64,000 bases of DNA from assembly GCF_025370935.1 (NCBI RefSeq), contig NC_133473.1:16190773-16254772 (forward strand). Direction: 5' to 3'. Each line of letters opens with the position of its first letter. Positions within the stretch are counted from its first letter, which is position 1. This DNA comes from Choristoneura fumiferana. Lineage: Eukaryota > Arthropoda > Insecta > Lepidoptera > Tortricidae. A model generated the notes under the pieces. That model was not told the DNA's origin. It was given only the letters and a program-made list of their open reading frames with translations, and searched no databases. This document shows, in pieces, positions 32,172-42,908 of the stretch. The position numbers and the translations under genes were made by a program.

Positions 32172-32819
32172 CAACACGAAAGCTGGGTAACTAAGGCCCA
32201 CTTGTAAAATAAAACACAACTTATTCCTCATTTTGAGTTGTCTTTTATATGTCACATTTTGATGACAAAGCCTGGATAAAGCCTGTCGCCAGCTTCTGAA
32301 AATGGACGACCAACTTTTTTATCCACCCCGAGTCCCCAAAAGCGGAGCGCGAAACTTGTTATTAATTTTTAATCCATTATTCTGACTTTGCGGCTTCCCG
32401 TCACAAATTAATTTTGCGATAACACTGGTAATTATCAGTTAATTTCGCATTGTATTGTTAAGGAACGAGGTTTTTGTAAGGAGGAAATTAAAGTAAGCTA
32501 TATTGCAGGCCGTTTTGAGATAGGCTTTGTTATTTTATAAAGGGCATTAAAATACAGATAACAGTAATCACATAATTTCTACTTATTCTGTCATTACATC
32601 TGCATTTTACTAACAGTTAAAAGAAGGGCATAAAACTTGTTTTAGTCCCCTCAATGAATTTTTTTAATGTGATTCAGTATCCATACGACAATATGAAAAT
32701 AAAAAAGTAAAATATTAATTTCTTCACGACGATTTACAATACAATCAAGGTTGGACTTCCTAGTAAATATACTTACGGATTCTTGTGTCAGTCAGGAAGT
32801 TTATGCTCTCAGCTTCATT
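32172..32819. other. Gene-free stretch
   Basis: Nothing recognised apart from a GC-richer patch at 32270-32350 (ACCCCGAGTCCCCAAAAGCG). Confidence 0.35.
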
Positions 32820-33000
32820 GCGAGTATCATCATCTCATCCTATATACGTCCCACTACTACCTAGGCATAAGCATCCTCTAAGAATGATTCACATTCGTGC
32901 AGGTTTCCTCAAGGTTTTTTCCCTCGCCGTAAAAGTCATGATAAATTTGGAGTATAATTTTGCACATAAATTTCGAAAAAATCAGAGATAGGTCTAACCA
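32820..33000 (-). mobile_element. SINE (minus), diverged
   Basis: On the plus strand (TCA)n-like ATCATCATCTCATCC, then CTATATACGTCCCACTACTA, GTGCAGGTTTCCTCAAGGTT, TTTTTCCCTCGCCGTAAAAG and TTCGAAAAAATCAGAGATAG follow the complement of the SINE tail, middle and head junction. Part of the body is deleted. Confidence 0.6.
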
Positions 33001-33339
33001 TTAGGCACCACGACTTTTTTCTCAACTTAACTCTTTATTATTACTACAAATTCTTTGCAAAGGAAGCCACTAGTAAAAACTAATAAATATTTTTTAAATG
33101 AATCCATATCTATCCATTAGGAGTTGAAATCGGGAGCACTCATTAAAAAGTTATTTTGTATGCACGCTGCAGGTTGCGGAGCGAGGCATGATGGATCGCG
33201 GCTTTATGCATCGTACCAATAAAATTGAGTGGGTAATTAACTGAGGCTTGAAAAGATACCCACATCAACTAGGACTAGTGCCTCTGTACCTCGTGAGTTT
33301 CACGAACTGGCTGAAATTATATTTTTCAACCCCCGTGGC
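33001..33339. other. Gene-free stretch
   Basis: Nothing recognised. Confidence 0.35.
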
Positions 33340-33480
33340 TCAGCCATCTTTAATATCATCTCCCCCTCCTCATCCCTACCTATATAAGGCCCACAGCCCA
33401 CAGCTGGGCATAGACGTCCTCTCAGTGCGGATTGGGAACTTCACATACATCATTGAATTACTTCGCTGGTTAAAAATTTA
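33340..33480 (-). mobile_element. SINE tail (minus)
   Basis: CCTACCTATATAAGGCCCAC, CCACAGCTGGGCATAGACGT, CCTCTCAGTGCGGATTGGGA and ACTTCACATACATCATTGAA match the complement of the 3' half of the SINE at 42721, with an internal deletion. Confidence 0.65.
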
Positions 33481-34144
33481 CCAAAAACTCTATCACCAAA
33501 ATTCGACATTATTATAAAGCACCTGCTCATAAGTTTCACGAGAATCTTGTGGGAAATGCTTCCTGTAGAGTACAGCCGGATATCTATAAAATAGACATTA
33601 CAAAATCATCATTGCTCCACCTGAAGCGGAGACGCTTCGCTCGCGCTTCACGTCTAGTCAAAATGGTTATGTACAGGCGTTCCAAGAACATGCGACTAAC
33701 TTGATATGCACTAAGTAAAGCATAAAAAATTATACTGGGATTAGTTACGCTACGCGTAATCAACTTTTTACCTCAGTAACTACTTAGTTGCACAATGCAC
33801 TTTGCTAGGAACAAACCCATGTAGCTGATACAAATTTGCGTGCTTGGAAAATTCGTGTTTTTAATCTAATCATTCAGCTAGCTATAGATTGCGGAGCTAC
33901 CAAGGTAGGCTGAAATAATGAACCGTTTATGCCCAGCAATGAACTGCTGCTCCATTTTATACTCATTATGTGACCCTGATTCATTTTGATGTGCGTGTCA
34001 CCCCTCCATACCATTAACAAGAGTTGGTAACGTGTCGTCGACTAAAAAGTTAAAGTTAAAAATTGGACGCAAGCATTTGCGTGTCAACAAGAAAATACCG
34101 TTTTATACTTTTAAATGAAACGCAAAAAACTTTCCTTTAAGTAC
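33481..34144. other. Gene-free stretch
   Basis: Nothing recognised; 33610-33660 has GAAGCGGAGACGCTTCGC, a short perfect hairpin sequence. Confidence 0.35.
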
Positions 34145-34245
34145 TTATTATATTATTATATTTAGCCTATAACTGTGTCCCACTGCTGGGCAAAGGCCTC
34201 TCCTCTTGACTTCCACATCTCCCTACCCAGAGCTATGCGTTTGGT
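34145..34245 (-). repeat. LINE/SINE tail fragment (minus)
   Basis: TAGCCTATAACTGTGTCCCA, CTGCTGGGCAAAGGCCTCTC then CAGAGCTATGCGT follows the order of a common lepidopteran 3' tail (complemented), related to the CCCAGCAGTGGG tails elsewhere in the window. Confidence 0.5.
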
Positions 34246-34380
34246 CCTTTACTTATTTGAACAAAATATTGGGGTTAGATTCATCGACCACTATTCCTAG
34301 GTTTAGAGATAGGAGTGGCTTTAGAAATTGGAATATCCTCTTATTTATCCTATTAGAACTATAAAGAAATTAACTAACGT

Positions 34381-34697
34381 CAGCATCACCATCATCATGA
34401 TCAGCCGGAAGACTTCCACTTTTGCAGGTGGTAGGACCTTGTGCATGGTTCGCCCGGATTGTTACCACCATCTTGCTCGCTAATCCTGCCGTGAAGCAGC
34501 AGTGCTTGCACTGTTGTGTTTCGGCGTGGAGAGTAAGACAGCCAGTGAAATTACTAGCACTTGAGGTATCCCATCTTAGACCTCTAGGTTGGCAACGCAT
34601 CTGCAATCCCCCTGGTATTGCAGGTGTCTATGGGCGGTGGTGATCTCTTACCATCGGGAGACCCATTTTGCTCGTTTGCCATTCAGTCGAATAAAAA
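34381..34697 (+). mobile_element. LINE 3' end (BMC1-like) with A-tail
   Basis: From about 34417: GCAGGTGGTAGGACCTTGTG, CGTGAAGCAGCAGTGC, GTTTCGGCGTGGAGAGTAAG, ATTGCAGGTGTCTATGGGCG, ACCATCGGGAGACCCATTTT, GCTCGTTTGCC, then an A run. This is the 3' untranslated end of a LINE I associate with Bombyx BMC1-type elements (from memory). The first 35 bases, (CAT)n and CAGCCGGAAGAC, are the complemented end of an RTE copy, so two elements abut. Confidence 0.6.
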
Positions 34698-34734
34698 AAA
34701 TTTTTAAACAAAGGCTTAGAACACCACAATGGAT

Positions 34735-34885
34735 GATAACTCGCCCCTCGCATCGACCACTTTGTTTTGAAGTTCGACATCCACCGCTACGTCTTCGGGT
34801 TCATGGTCATCACACGAAGACCTTTCTCCCCAACGGGTCTGTTTTTCGAGCGGTGTGGCTCGCTCATTGTCACTTCAACATACAT
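34735..34885 (-). mobile_element. RTE-like LINE fragment (minus)
   Basis: On the minus strand AGCGAGCCACACCGCTCGAA and GTTGGGGAGAAAGGTCTTCG, then GAAGACGTAGCGGTGGATG, align with the fragment at 29935-30035. The frame is broken. Confidence 0.5.
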
Positions 34886-34977
34886 GACTTTAGTGTTTTG
34901 GCAAATTTCCGTATTCTGGATTCTATTCCGAAACAAACCTCTGAGCATCGTATGCACGTGTTTTTTCTGATATTTAC

Positions 34978-35060
34978 TACAATACAATACAATAAACCTT
35001 TATTGAACACTAAGACATAGTAAGCAGTACAGAAAACACAGATGTATAGTTACACAGTAT
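34978..35060 (-). repeat. LINE 3' tail with (ATTGT)n (minus)
   Basis: ACAATACAATACAATAAACC then TTTATTGAACACTAAGACAT and AGCAGTACAGAAAACACAG matches 20365-20430. Confidence 0.6.
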
Positions 35061-36087
35061 ATATTTACCTTTTTATCGCTTGAATTGCATAGAACAAAGC
35101 TGTATCGACATATATAACTATATGTCGATTTCTACTTTAAACATGGAATTACACTAAAACAGATTATTTTACGTTTCTAATAAATATCTGACCTTATTAG
35201 CTTAAGAGAAGTTTCCCTGCCGGCCACGCGGCCGCGTTATTTATTCGTTTGGGATATTGTTGTCTTTATCGCTCGTGACATAAGCGCTCGCAGCCGTCCC
35301 CCCATGCCTTCCGCAACGACGTCCGTAATTTATATCGAGATAGCTGTAGGCTTTTCAAGATTTGGGCGGTTGAATTTTGGGTTTCGTTGTCCTCATATTA
35401 TATGAAAAGTATAGCACAGAAATCAATGATATTTTACAATCAAGATATTCATTATATTTTCTATGCCTGTGATTTTTTAGATTTTTGTAAAAATGCTTTA
35501 TTAGTCTGTAATTCTCGTGCAAAGTTGACATCTTTTTTTGTTGACTTTTGAGCTCCTGTAATTCTGATATTACACATTTATATGAAAATCTGAAAAAACC
35601 ATAGGCATAGATAATTACGTCTAGTCCATACTTACAAAATTTCATCTATTTCTGTTACCCAGTTTTCAAATGAGACCGGGACTACGTTTGTATGGAGAAT
35701 GGAACGAAGAGACTTCTCTTAAACGCGACAACATCAAATGCTATCGTCAGAACGGCAACTTGATTTAGGAAACACAAAGGCACGCCGCTAGCCTCATTCT
35801 TCGCAGGGCTTTTTTCCACCCACTACGTCGTTAGCCCTGACAACACCAAGATTTATGCCGTTGCATTTGACACAGCAATTATTGGGGGGCGTACCGATTA
35901 CAAGCACCATTTGTTGACATGAGCGCTCGTTCTCGTTTTAATTAATGTAATACGTGATATGTCACTAAGATATTTTCCCCTCCATTGGTCGACGTAAATC
36001 GAGGTGATCGTACAATGTTCATGTGAACGAACAAGAATGTGAATAATGTAATGGCGTCATTGAGTGGAAGGGCCGATGAATTTGTGC
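35061..36087. other. Repeat-poor stretch
   Basis: No repeat or gene recognised. 35210-35330 (CCGGCCACGCGGCCGCGTTA, CTCGCAGCCGTCCCCCCATG) and 35880-36060 are more GC-balanced and non-repetitive; they are candidates for unique or regulatory DNA only. Confidence 0.3.
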
Positions 36088-36430
36088 ATTAAGATTGTTT
36101 TTTTGGAATATTTTTGTATTTTTTATTTCAATTCCAAATTTTTACTTTTACGGTCATCCCGTAAAACCTAACTGCTTAAGTGGCTAAATAAGAAACAAAC
36201 AGGCTGAGATATGTGGTGCATAGGGGAAATTCGTGTCTGTACCGTTGACCAGCAGTGGTGTAGCGGTATAGCACGCGTTACGGAATACCGAGGACCTGGG
36301 TTCGATTCCCAGTGCTGGTCTTATTTTTCTGGTTTTTCTGTGCATCTATATTTCAATTTGTATTTTGAATTTGTGCATGTCTATCTGGATTTACAGCAAA
36401 TGTTGCACTGTTTACATGATTAATATGAAA
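36088..36430 (+). mobile_element. Repeat with an internal tRNA-like fold, copy A
   Basis: Order: AAGATTGTTTTTTTGGAATA, TTACGGTCATCCCGTAAAAC, GCTGAGATATGTGGTGCATA, GAAATTCGTGTCTGTACC, then a tRNA-like block at 36247-36320, then TTATTTTTCTGGTTTTTCTG. The same order on the minus strand occurs at 44500-44900. The tRNA-like block lies about 160 bases from the left end, unlike normal SINEs where it is the 5' end. Confidence 0.75.
36247..36320 (+). repeat. tRNA-like fold (not a tRNA gene)
   Basis: An 8-base stem GACCAGCA/TGCTGGTC closes the block. TGGTGTAGCGG matches the A box; GTGT/GCAC gives a D stem; CTGGG/CCCAG closes a normal T loop with B box GGTTCGATTCC. The anticodon arm fails: copy A has poor pairing and copy B only a five-base loop (GGCA-CGGAA-TGCC). 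So it is a tRNA-derived promoter unit, probably not a charged tRNA. Confidence 0.75.
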
Positions 36431-37629
36431 ATGGGTTTACTATGTTCAACCAAAACATTTTTTCACCAATGTTTTGTTTCACTAAATAATGTTTCATTTG
36501 GCCAAATGCATTTCAATCTGAAACTATAAATGTCTTTGAATTCTTATAAAACTAACCCTATGTATAGGGTTCTACACAGTGGTCCTAAAATAAATCCTAA
36601 ATTATTAATAATCTACACAAATACTCTCAATTACTGTGAAGAAATTATGAATTATTCTAAATAAATCCCGGATTAACTATTATAGTTCACAATTGCAGAG
36701 CAAATGCATGTCAAATGAAACCTTTGGGAAACGAATCATTTGTCATTTTTTTCCGCCCAAATGAAAGGACATCATGTAAGTGATTTCCAGTGATTGTCAC
36801 ACGGATAAAAATACAGACAGTCGAATACATTTCTGTGATTATGGTCACGTTCGTTTTCAAAAAGGTCTAAGTAAAAAATACCAGTGCCAATTTACGTAAA
36901 GCAATTAGTCATTCAATCAGTTAACTAAATAATAAAATTCGATAATATGTAACTAGAATTTAAGACTTCATGTTAATAATATGTTAGTGTTACCAGTATT
37001 TCAAAATGATTTATGACCTCTCGATGATCTTTTCCGATTGTTTTCTACTTCGATAAATTATTACGAAGAATAAAGATACAATGGGAAATACAATATTCCG
37101 CATTGCAACGCATCAAATTGCAGTGCAATATGTATAACGTCATATTATTGAAACCTCATACAATATCAATATTATAATATTGTACTGCGACTAGCATGCG
37201 AGGATAGAAACATATTGGTTTTTCTTTTCAAGTGACAGAATGTGCATTCTATTCGAATATTTGAAAGTCAATAGAGCGACGTTATGCCAAGAGACAAGTA
37301 CGTTCTCATTCGTAAGGGAACATTCAAGCCATAATATTCCACGAAAGTTTAATTTAAATTGTTTCATAATTACATGTTCTAAATATTTGCTTCGTTTAGC
37401 TGAAGAATTGATTAAAAACAACATCGTATTTAATATCTCGTTCTTGATTCTGGGTCCTCTAGGTTTATACCTAAGAAGAAGAAGTTTAGAAGTATGTAAT
37501 TATGTCGAATGGTATAAACAAGCATAACACATAGATGGCGCTTAGCCACCAATAATTAGCAAATTATAAAAAAATAGTAACTCTGTCTCGAGAAGATATT
37601 AGGAAATTTCGCCGTAAGATGAAAGTTTG
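36431..37629. other. Gene-free AT-rich stretch
   Basis: Nothing recognised. The 95-codon plus-strand frame at 37240-37527 shows no motif. ACATAGATGGCGC occurs at 37532, a word shared with the TIR elements but without their ends. Confidence 0.35.
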
Positions 37630-37720
37630 GAGATGATGTAGGGGAACAGCACGCTCACCGAAGTGGTGAAGATCCGCTGGTTTGATTCCCGGCTCCAGCA
37701 TTTCTTTTCTAGTTTTTTCA
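37630..37720 (+). mobile_element. tRNA-derived SINE head
   Basis: TTGGAG near 37626 can pair with CTCCAG near 37692; GATGTAGGGG resembles an A box; TCACCGAAGTGGTGA is a five-base-loop stem in place of an anticodon arm; GGTTTGATTCCC is a B box. It resembles the tRNA-like block at 36247 in having the shortened anticodon loop. Confidence 0.5.
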
Positions 37721-37816
37721 ATAAGCTACTTACTAACACTAGGAACCAATATTTTAGTAAAAAATCACCATTTATAAGCAATAATTTAAAACTACTAAAA
37801 CAATACTGTTTCACAA

Positions 37817-37890
37817 AATGTCACAAAATGTATGAATAGGTACCATAAATGTCGACAATTTTGTGGTACATGCATACATTTTGTGACATT
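37817..37890. repeat. Short foldback (74 bp)
   Basis: AATGTCACAAAATGTATG at the left is the perfect inverse of CATACATTTTGTGACATT at the right; GGTACCA and TGGTACA add inner pairing. A mini-MITE or a local hairpin. Confidence 0.7.
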
Positions 37891-38567
37891 GTTTAGGCTG
37901 ACATTCCTGTTGCAGCAAAATTAGGATCTAAGGGTGCGGATCAGCTTATATAATAAAATAAATGGTCATATTATAAAACACCCACTCAACTGTGACCACA
38001 TCATATAAAAACAGCATTGATCGGCATTAAAATAATTGAAATCATTGATTTACTGTGAAAATTAACCATAACATTAATCAATAATTAATTAGTAGACTGA
38101 TTCCTTACCTTACATACTCGTGTTCCTACATAAAATTATCATTTGAAAACGATAATATCGCAACTATTTGAGGATAATAATATTAAAGCACCAAATTCAA
38201 CATTTATGAGTACTTATTATGTTGGCCACCCGTAACCATGAGTCCGTCCGTCGCCATCTTATTTAGAAACCAAAATGGCGGTTTAAATAAAACATCATAG
38301 CTTAATAACCTTCTTGCTGTTTTTATTGCCCGTGCTTTATGTAGGAAGGAATAGAATTTTATTGCCAGCCAGCAAAAAGCGTCAGGAATACATTTTTGTG
38401 TAAATTAACCACACGCTCATAAGTTTCATGGTGGTACGAGTACGTGCACGAACGTCGTGCAGTGAAATTAAGTTAACTGGGAGCGCGAGCGTATTATGGA
38501 AACCCTTCGCTGAACGCTGACTGGTTGGTGCTTGCATATTAGCTAATTTGACCACTTTAGAGTGTTG
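37891..38567. other. Gene-free stretch
   Basis: Nothing recognised; positions 38400-38520 are less AT-rich. Confidence 0.35.
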
Positions 38568-38993
38568 CAATGAGGGCTATCGTTTTTTGTCTCACTAGAT
38601 GGCGCACTGTTGCGTGAGGTTTTTAAGTATGGCTTTCAAAGTCTGTTATTACGGGCGTGAAAACAAAGTTTAGATTAAAATCATATTTAATACACCAAAA
38701 CCGTAGCATAAAAATATCGAGCATGCCACAGTGTTGCAAAGTCCCCGTTTTGTTCGGAAAAAAGGGAGGACAAAGGTTTCCGAAAGACAAAATTGTCTCA
38801 AAACACAGAGATTATTGCCCCGGAACGCCTATTTGCCATAATTAATTTCAGATATTGCAAAATATTCACAAAATTATTCTAATTATAAATAAACCCGCGT
38901 AGCTCACCCAAAAACTATGAGATTTGACATTTCGGAGACCTCACGCTACACTAGCGCCTCTAGCGGCGAATTCATTCGCGATAGCCCTCATTG
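38568..38993. mobile_element. TIR element (CAATGAGGGCTATCG ends) with possible THAP-like remnant
   Basis: The ends CAATGAGGGCTATCG and CGATAGCCCTCATTG are perfect 15-base inverted repeats. Inside them, CACTAGATGGCGC and GCGTGAGGT on the left are answered by ACCTCACGCTACACTAGCGC on the right. The 426-bp interior includes a plus-strand open frame (38657-38845). No flanking direct repeat was found. Size and lack of an intact gene make it non-autonomous. Confidence 0.75.
38726..38845 (+). pseudogene. Possible THAP-domain N-terminal fragment
   Basis: Starting at the internal Met (38723-38727 region), the frame reads MPQCCKVPVLFGKKGGQRFP then KDKIVSKH and stops at 38845. 'MP.C' near the start followed by 'RFPKD' is how many THAP zinc-finger domains begin; THAP domains are the DNA-binding part of P-element transposases and of many host proteins. 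The second Cys of the C2 pair is not where expected and no Trp or C..H pair follows, so the call is weak. It could be a chance frame. Confidence 0.25.
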
Positions 38994-39118
38994 TACGAAT
39001 TTATTAATTCGATTAATATTTTAAGAGTTGACTCGTCTCGGTACGAAGTTTGTAGGCAAGTTAAAAAATTGTATCTTTTAGTTTTTGCTAAGTTCAAGTT
39101 ATTTCTTTATTAGTAGTT
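38994..39118. other. Short unrecognised spacer
   Basis: AT-rich, nothing seen. Confidence 0.3.
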
Positions 39119-39242
39119 AAGGTGTCCAAATTTGACATGCTGATGCCCAATAGACGGCACTCTTCGTCACCTCTATTTCCAATGATATAAAACTAAACAT
39201 AGCATCTACTGGGACAGTGACCAGCACTCGGGCGTTTCCCTT
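39119..39242. mobile_element. Short MITE (GTAAACGT family), copy 1
   Basis: The internal words CACCTCTATTTCCAATGATA and CATCTACTGGGAC, and the diverged right end GCACTCGGGCGTTTCCCTT, match the copies at 45840 and 60779. The left end is degraded (AAGGTGTCC). Confidence 0.6.
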
Positions 39243-40145
39243 CCCTACCCACTACATTTCTCATGCCAAAACTACTGCCCTTATCGCATTAATCGCGTCT
39301 TGTTAACGAGTTCAAGAACAAAACAATAAAAGTAGGTTACGCTGTGATCTTTAGCTGTCAATTTTAACAATAGAGATAAAGATGCAGTCAAAACTTAAAG
39401 GTCTATCTATTTACTATGAACTCAAATAAAAAAATATACCCACGTGATACATGCAAATATTACAAAAACAGTGGAAATAAAAAAAGAAATGTATAAAATA
39501 AAATATTAAACAACAAGTCCTAGCAATATACTTACCTAATATTATAATTTGTGAATCAACATAGTGTTAGGTTATAATGATCAATTTCAGATCAAAGACC
39601 AAATATTTTGAAAACTAACAGTTTAAATATTAATATTAAGTATTCATTTATTTTCTAAAGAGTGCTTTAATATAATTATGATGTAGGGTAGGTATCCCAT
39701 CGCAATTACGCTCAGTATAACCATGTATAACGCACATTTCGACTAAGTGTGATCTGCGTAGCGGCGAGTGATTTTCTAATACATTACGTGTTTCGTCTAC
39801 TTAGCTCTGCGCGGTGAACACACACGTCCAGCAATGGAGGAAAATTTTGTTTGTTGTGCCGCCAGTTGCACATATTCGTGGATGGACCGTTATGCGAACG
39901 TGCCGGTGGAGCATTCCCGCGCTGAGTGCACTCCGACACTCGACGTTGCGCTCTTTGGGCGCCGTGGAGTGGCGCTGCTAGCCAAAATATACTTTTTGGT
40001 TATACAAATATACCTACGTGAATTATCTAGTATTTTTGTCAAAGCAGAAATTACGTGTAATGTACCACTGGATCACCACGCGGGTGCCTCATTTGTTTTA
40101 AAATTCCTTCAGTCAATGATCGGCTTCGTGTTAGTCTGTTCATCA
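39243..40145. other. Gene-free stretch
   Basis: 39700-40000 is moderately GC-rich. A 104-codon plus-strand frame (39834-40148) begins MEENFVCCAASCTYSWMDRY; several Cys near the start but no recognised domain, so not called a gene. Confidence 0.3.
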
Positions 40146-40933
40146 TAGTGAGGATTTCTGTGACAGGCTAAGTTGGAACACGAATCGTGAGGTCCGTTTG
40201 ACAATTTTGACATTTGCGTCAAGTTTGTGATTATTTAGATAACTACAGTGCTTTCATTCTAGCATGGTGCGGGTGACACTTAATGCATGTTTCGTTTCAC
40301 TCAAAAAAAGTTGCTGCGGTCTAAATATATGGAAGTATATTTCAGTTGTAGCCTAAATATGACTGGCGTAAAATATTTGAACATAAAGAACTATGTTATA
40401 CGAAATAAATTTAAGCTATAAGATTTTTATAATCAATTAATTCAATTCAAAGCACAATTAAGTGAAGAAACGTAATATACATGTAACGTAACACCAGAGA
40501 CTCGGTTAGTGATGGGACCTAATGGATCTTGAGTTATATCGGTACCTATTAATTGATAAGTAACCGAATATAATATAATATTCTTCCATCAGGAGACCCA
40601 CTTGCTCGTTTGCCATCCAGTCGAATAAAAAAAAAACCGTTTAGCCTTTACTTACGAGTAAGTGGCAAATAAAATTCCAACCTAGAATTTCACTAATATT
40701 CTCATCAAAATTAGCGTAATAATCAAATTAACGATGACATTAATTATGATTAAGATTTTAAATTGATGATTTTTTGACTCTCTAGTCTTGTGATATTGAC
40801 AGCTGTCACCCACACCATGCTACAATGAAAGTACGGTAACCAATCGCAGCAAGACTTTAACGTCAAATGGACATCTCGATACTAACGCCATCTAGATTTA
40901 TCTGGTCTGTCAAGAAACTCTCATTCATTATCA
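40146..40933. mobile_element. TIR element of the CTAGATGGCG group, about 790 bp
   Basis: Left: TGAGGATTTCTGTGACAGGC, GTGAGGTCCGTTTGACAATT, TTTCATTCTAGCATGGTGCG, GGGTGACA. Right, complemented: TGAGAGTTTCTTGACAGACC, CTAGATGGCGTTAGTATCGA, GTCCATTTGACG, CATTGTAGCATGGTGTGG, GTGACAGC. Arms are about 130 bases and imperfect. The interior (40330-40780) is AT-rich and contains a LINE tail at 40584-40640. Confidence 0.65.
40584..40640 (+). repeat. LINE 3' tail (BMC1-like) with A-run
   Basis: CCATCAGGAGACCCACTTGC then TCGTTTGCCATCCAGTCGAA and an A run, nearly the same as 34655-34697. Nested in the TIR element. Confidence 0.65.
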
Positions 40934-42720
40934 TTAGACGGCTGGAACCTGTCCTTTGCCGAAAGCATTTGACTGCCATTCTTTATACTTATACTGCCGT
41001 GGTCACCGCATGTTGAATGCGGTGGTCGACTTACATTATAATTGCCGTTTAAAGCTTTCAATGCCCAAATAAACTTACGCTCCATAATTATTTGGATAGA
41101 AGAGGAACGTCTGTCAAATAAAGCCTTGTGACTTTTCAGATTGAGAAATCAATCTATACCCGTATTTTTCTCATTTCATTACGATTTGTTCGGGAGAAAT
41201 TTTGCACAAGTTAACAAGTAAAATAGTGTGGTAAATTTACATAGGTAGGTAATTAGTATTTCTATTATAATTGTGTTTATATCAATAATGCATTTGCATA
41301 TTATTTTTGGCTACTACTGCGGTTACTAACGGACAATTAAATTGAGTGCCGTTTTGTAACAGAAGTATTCATCTGCATTCTACCTCCGTACTTATTCTAA
41401 CTCTTTATTTAGGTACCTATTACGTTATTCAAATAAAATTTAAGCCCTCAAGTGTAGTTTATAAATTAAAATTTATCGTTCAAATTCAATTTAACTTCGG
41501 ACTTCATTATGCTCACGCGTTCTAACAATTTCATGTGCAGTTTTACCGAACTAGTTGCTTACTTTGTTCATTTTCATGTTCGTTAGGTACTTCAAGTTCA
41601 ACTAAACATAATATTGAAATTTTAGATTTGAAAACAAAATGTTAAATGTTGAAAGTTTTGAGGCTAGTTTAATCAATTGCTAATAAAATGAAACCAGTAA
41701 GCAGTTTGAATACTTTGAATGCGTATTCTATTATTCTAATCGATTTTCGTTTCGACTTAAAATAACCAACAGCTTTACCTTACAATTGTTCAAATGTTAA
41801 CTGGAAGCGATCCCTCTAACTAAGGAATAAGTTCGCCTTTGTACATCTCTTTGTCTTGTTAACGGTTATTTTACAGTGGTACAATACAGAGTTTTACAAT
41901 CTTTAGGCCAGTCGCAACACTGTCCACTTTTGACTGTCCATACCTGAGTCAGTGATGCTAGTTCATGTAAAAACAAATGTCGTTTAAAATATTCTTATTT
42001 AATTTTCAATCATGTAATAATCTATACTTGGTTTGGATAGGTATTTAACTTAGTGTAAACAAAACAACGTCAATTGGAGACAACAATGATGGAAAATTTG
42101 AAATAGAAAAAGTGAGATATGGTTCTGTCCCATGTTCTCCGAGATTTTTTTTAAGAGATGCTATTGTTGCTAAACTCTCCAAGAATTGAGACTTTCATTG
42201 CAATTGAGAGTAACAAGGCAGTGAAGAAAGTTTTGCGTTGTTTCGAGGCGACCAATTAATTTTCATTAGTGAACATACAACGCTTATGTTGTCGCCTGCT
42301 GCGTTTCACACAATATAATTATGTATTTATATATGTATTTATGGTGTCTTAAATATTGAAATTCCCCCATTAAACTATCTAAACATTTACATTTCTGTAT
42401 TGGAATACATTAGTCTAGTTTGTACTACAATGATAGATAAGTAAAATGTTTCAAATCTTTGAATGTACCAAATCTGGCAGCTGAAGTTTGTTTACATTTA
42501 GTTAGTTACCTAAACGTTTCAAGTATAATCTAAATGTAATTAATATATTGTGACATTGACATTGCTGTATTTTTTATTATATAAAACTTTTCGAGGCATT
42601 TTATTATTGTTATTTTTTATTAACAGCACATAATAACACATTATTATATCCATAACTTAATCCTCTTGAACACATTCTATCAAGTTCCTGTTATCAAGTT
42701 TTGATATTACATAGACGGTA
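40934..42720. other. Gene-free AT-rich stretch, about 1.8 kb
   Basis: No gene, tRNA, TIR or recognised repeat. It is one of the longest stretches without identifiable transposon sequence here. Confidence 0.4.
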
Positions 42721-42908
42721 GCTTTGCGGTGAAGGAAAATATCGTGAGGAAACCTGCACCAACCTGCGAAGCAATTCAATGGTGCGTGTGAAGTTCCCAA
42801 TCCGCACTGGGCCCGCGTGGGAACTATGGCCCAAGCCCTCTTGTTCTGAGAGGAGGCCTGTGCCCAGCAGTGGGACGTATATAGGCTGGGATGATGATGA
42901 TGATGATA
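42721..42908 (+). mobile_element. SINE with RTE-like tail (plus), best 3' half
   Basis: GCTTTGCGGTGAAGGAAAAT, ATCGTGAGGAAACCTGCACC, GTGTGAAGTTCCCAATCCGC, ACTGGGCCCGCGTGGGAACT, GAGAGGAGGCCTGTGCCCAG, CAGTGGGACGTATATAGGCT, then GGGATGATGATGATGATGAT. The hairpin TTCCCAATCCGCACTGGGCCCGC/GTGGGAA sits in the body. The tRNA head is missing here but present at 57975-58025. I think it belongs to the Metulj-like SINE group of Lepidoptera (from memory). Confidence 0.8.

Noticed and set aside
36247..36320. A functional tRNA gene
   Set aside because: A and B boxes and acceptor stem are good, but the anticodon arm does not form a seven-base loop and the block is embedded in a repeat found again at 44618.
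39834..40148. 104-codon frame with an N-terminal Cys cluster (FVCCAASC), possible zinc finger
   Set aside because: Only the first Cys residues cluster; no ligand spacing of a known finger and the frame runs into the TIR element at 40146.
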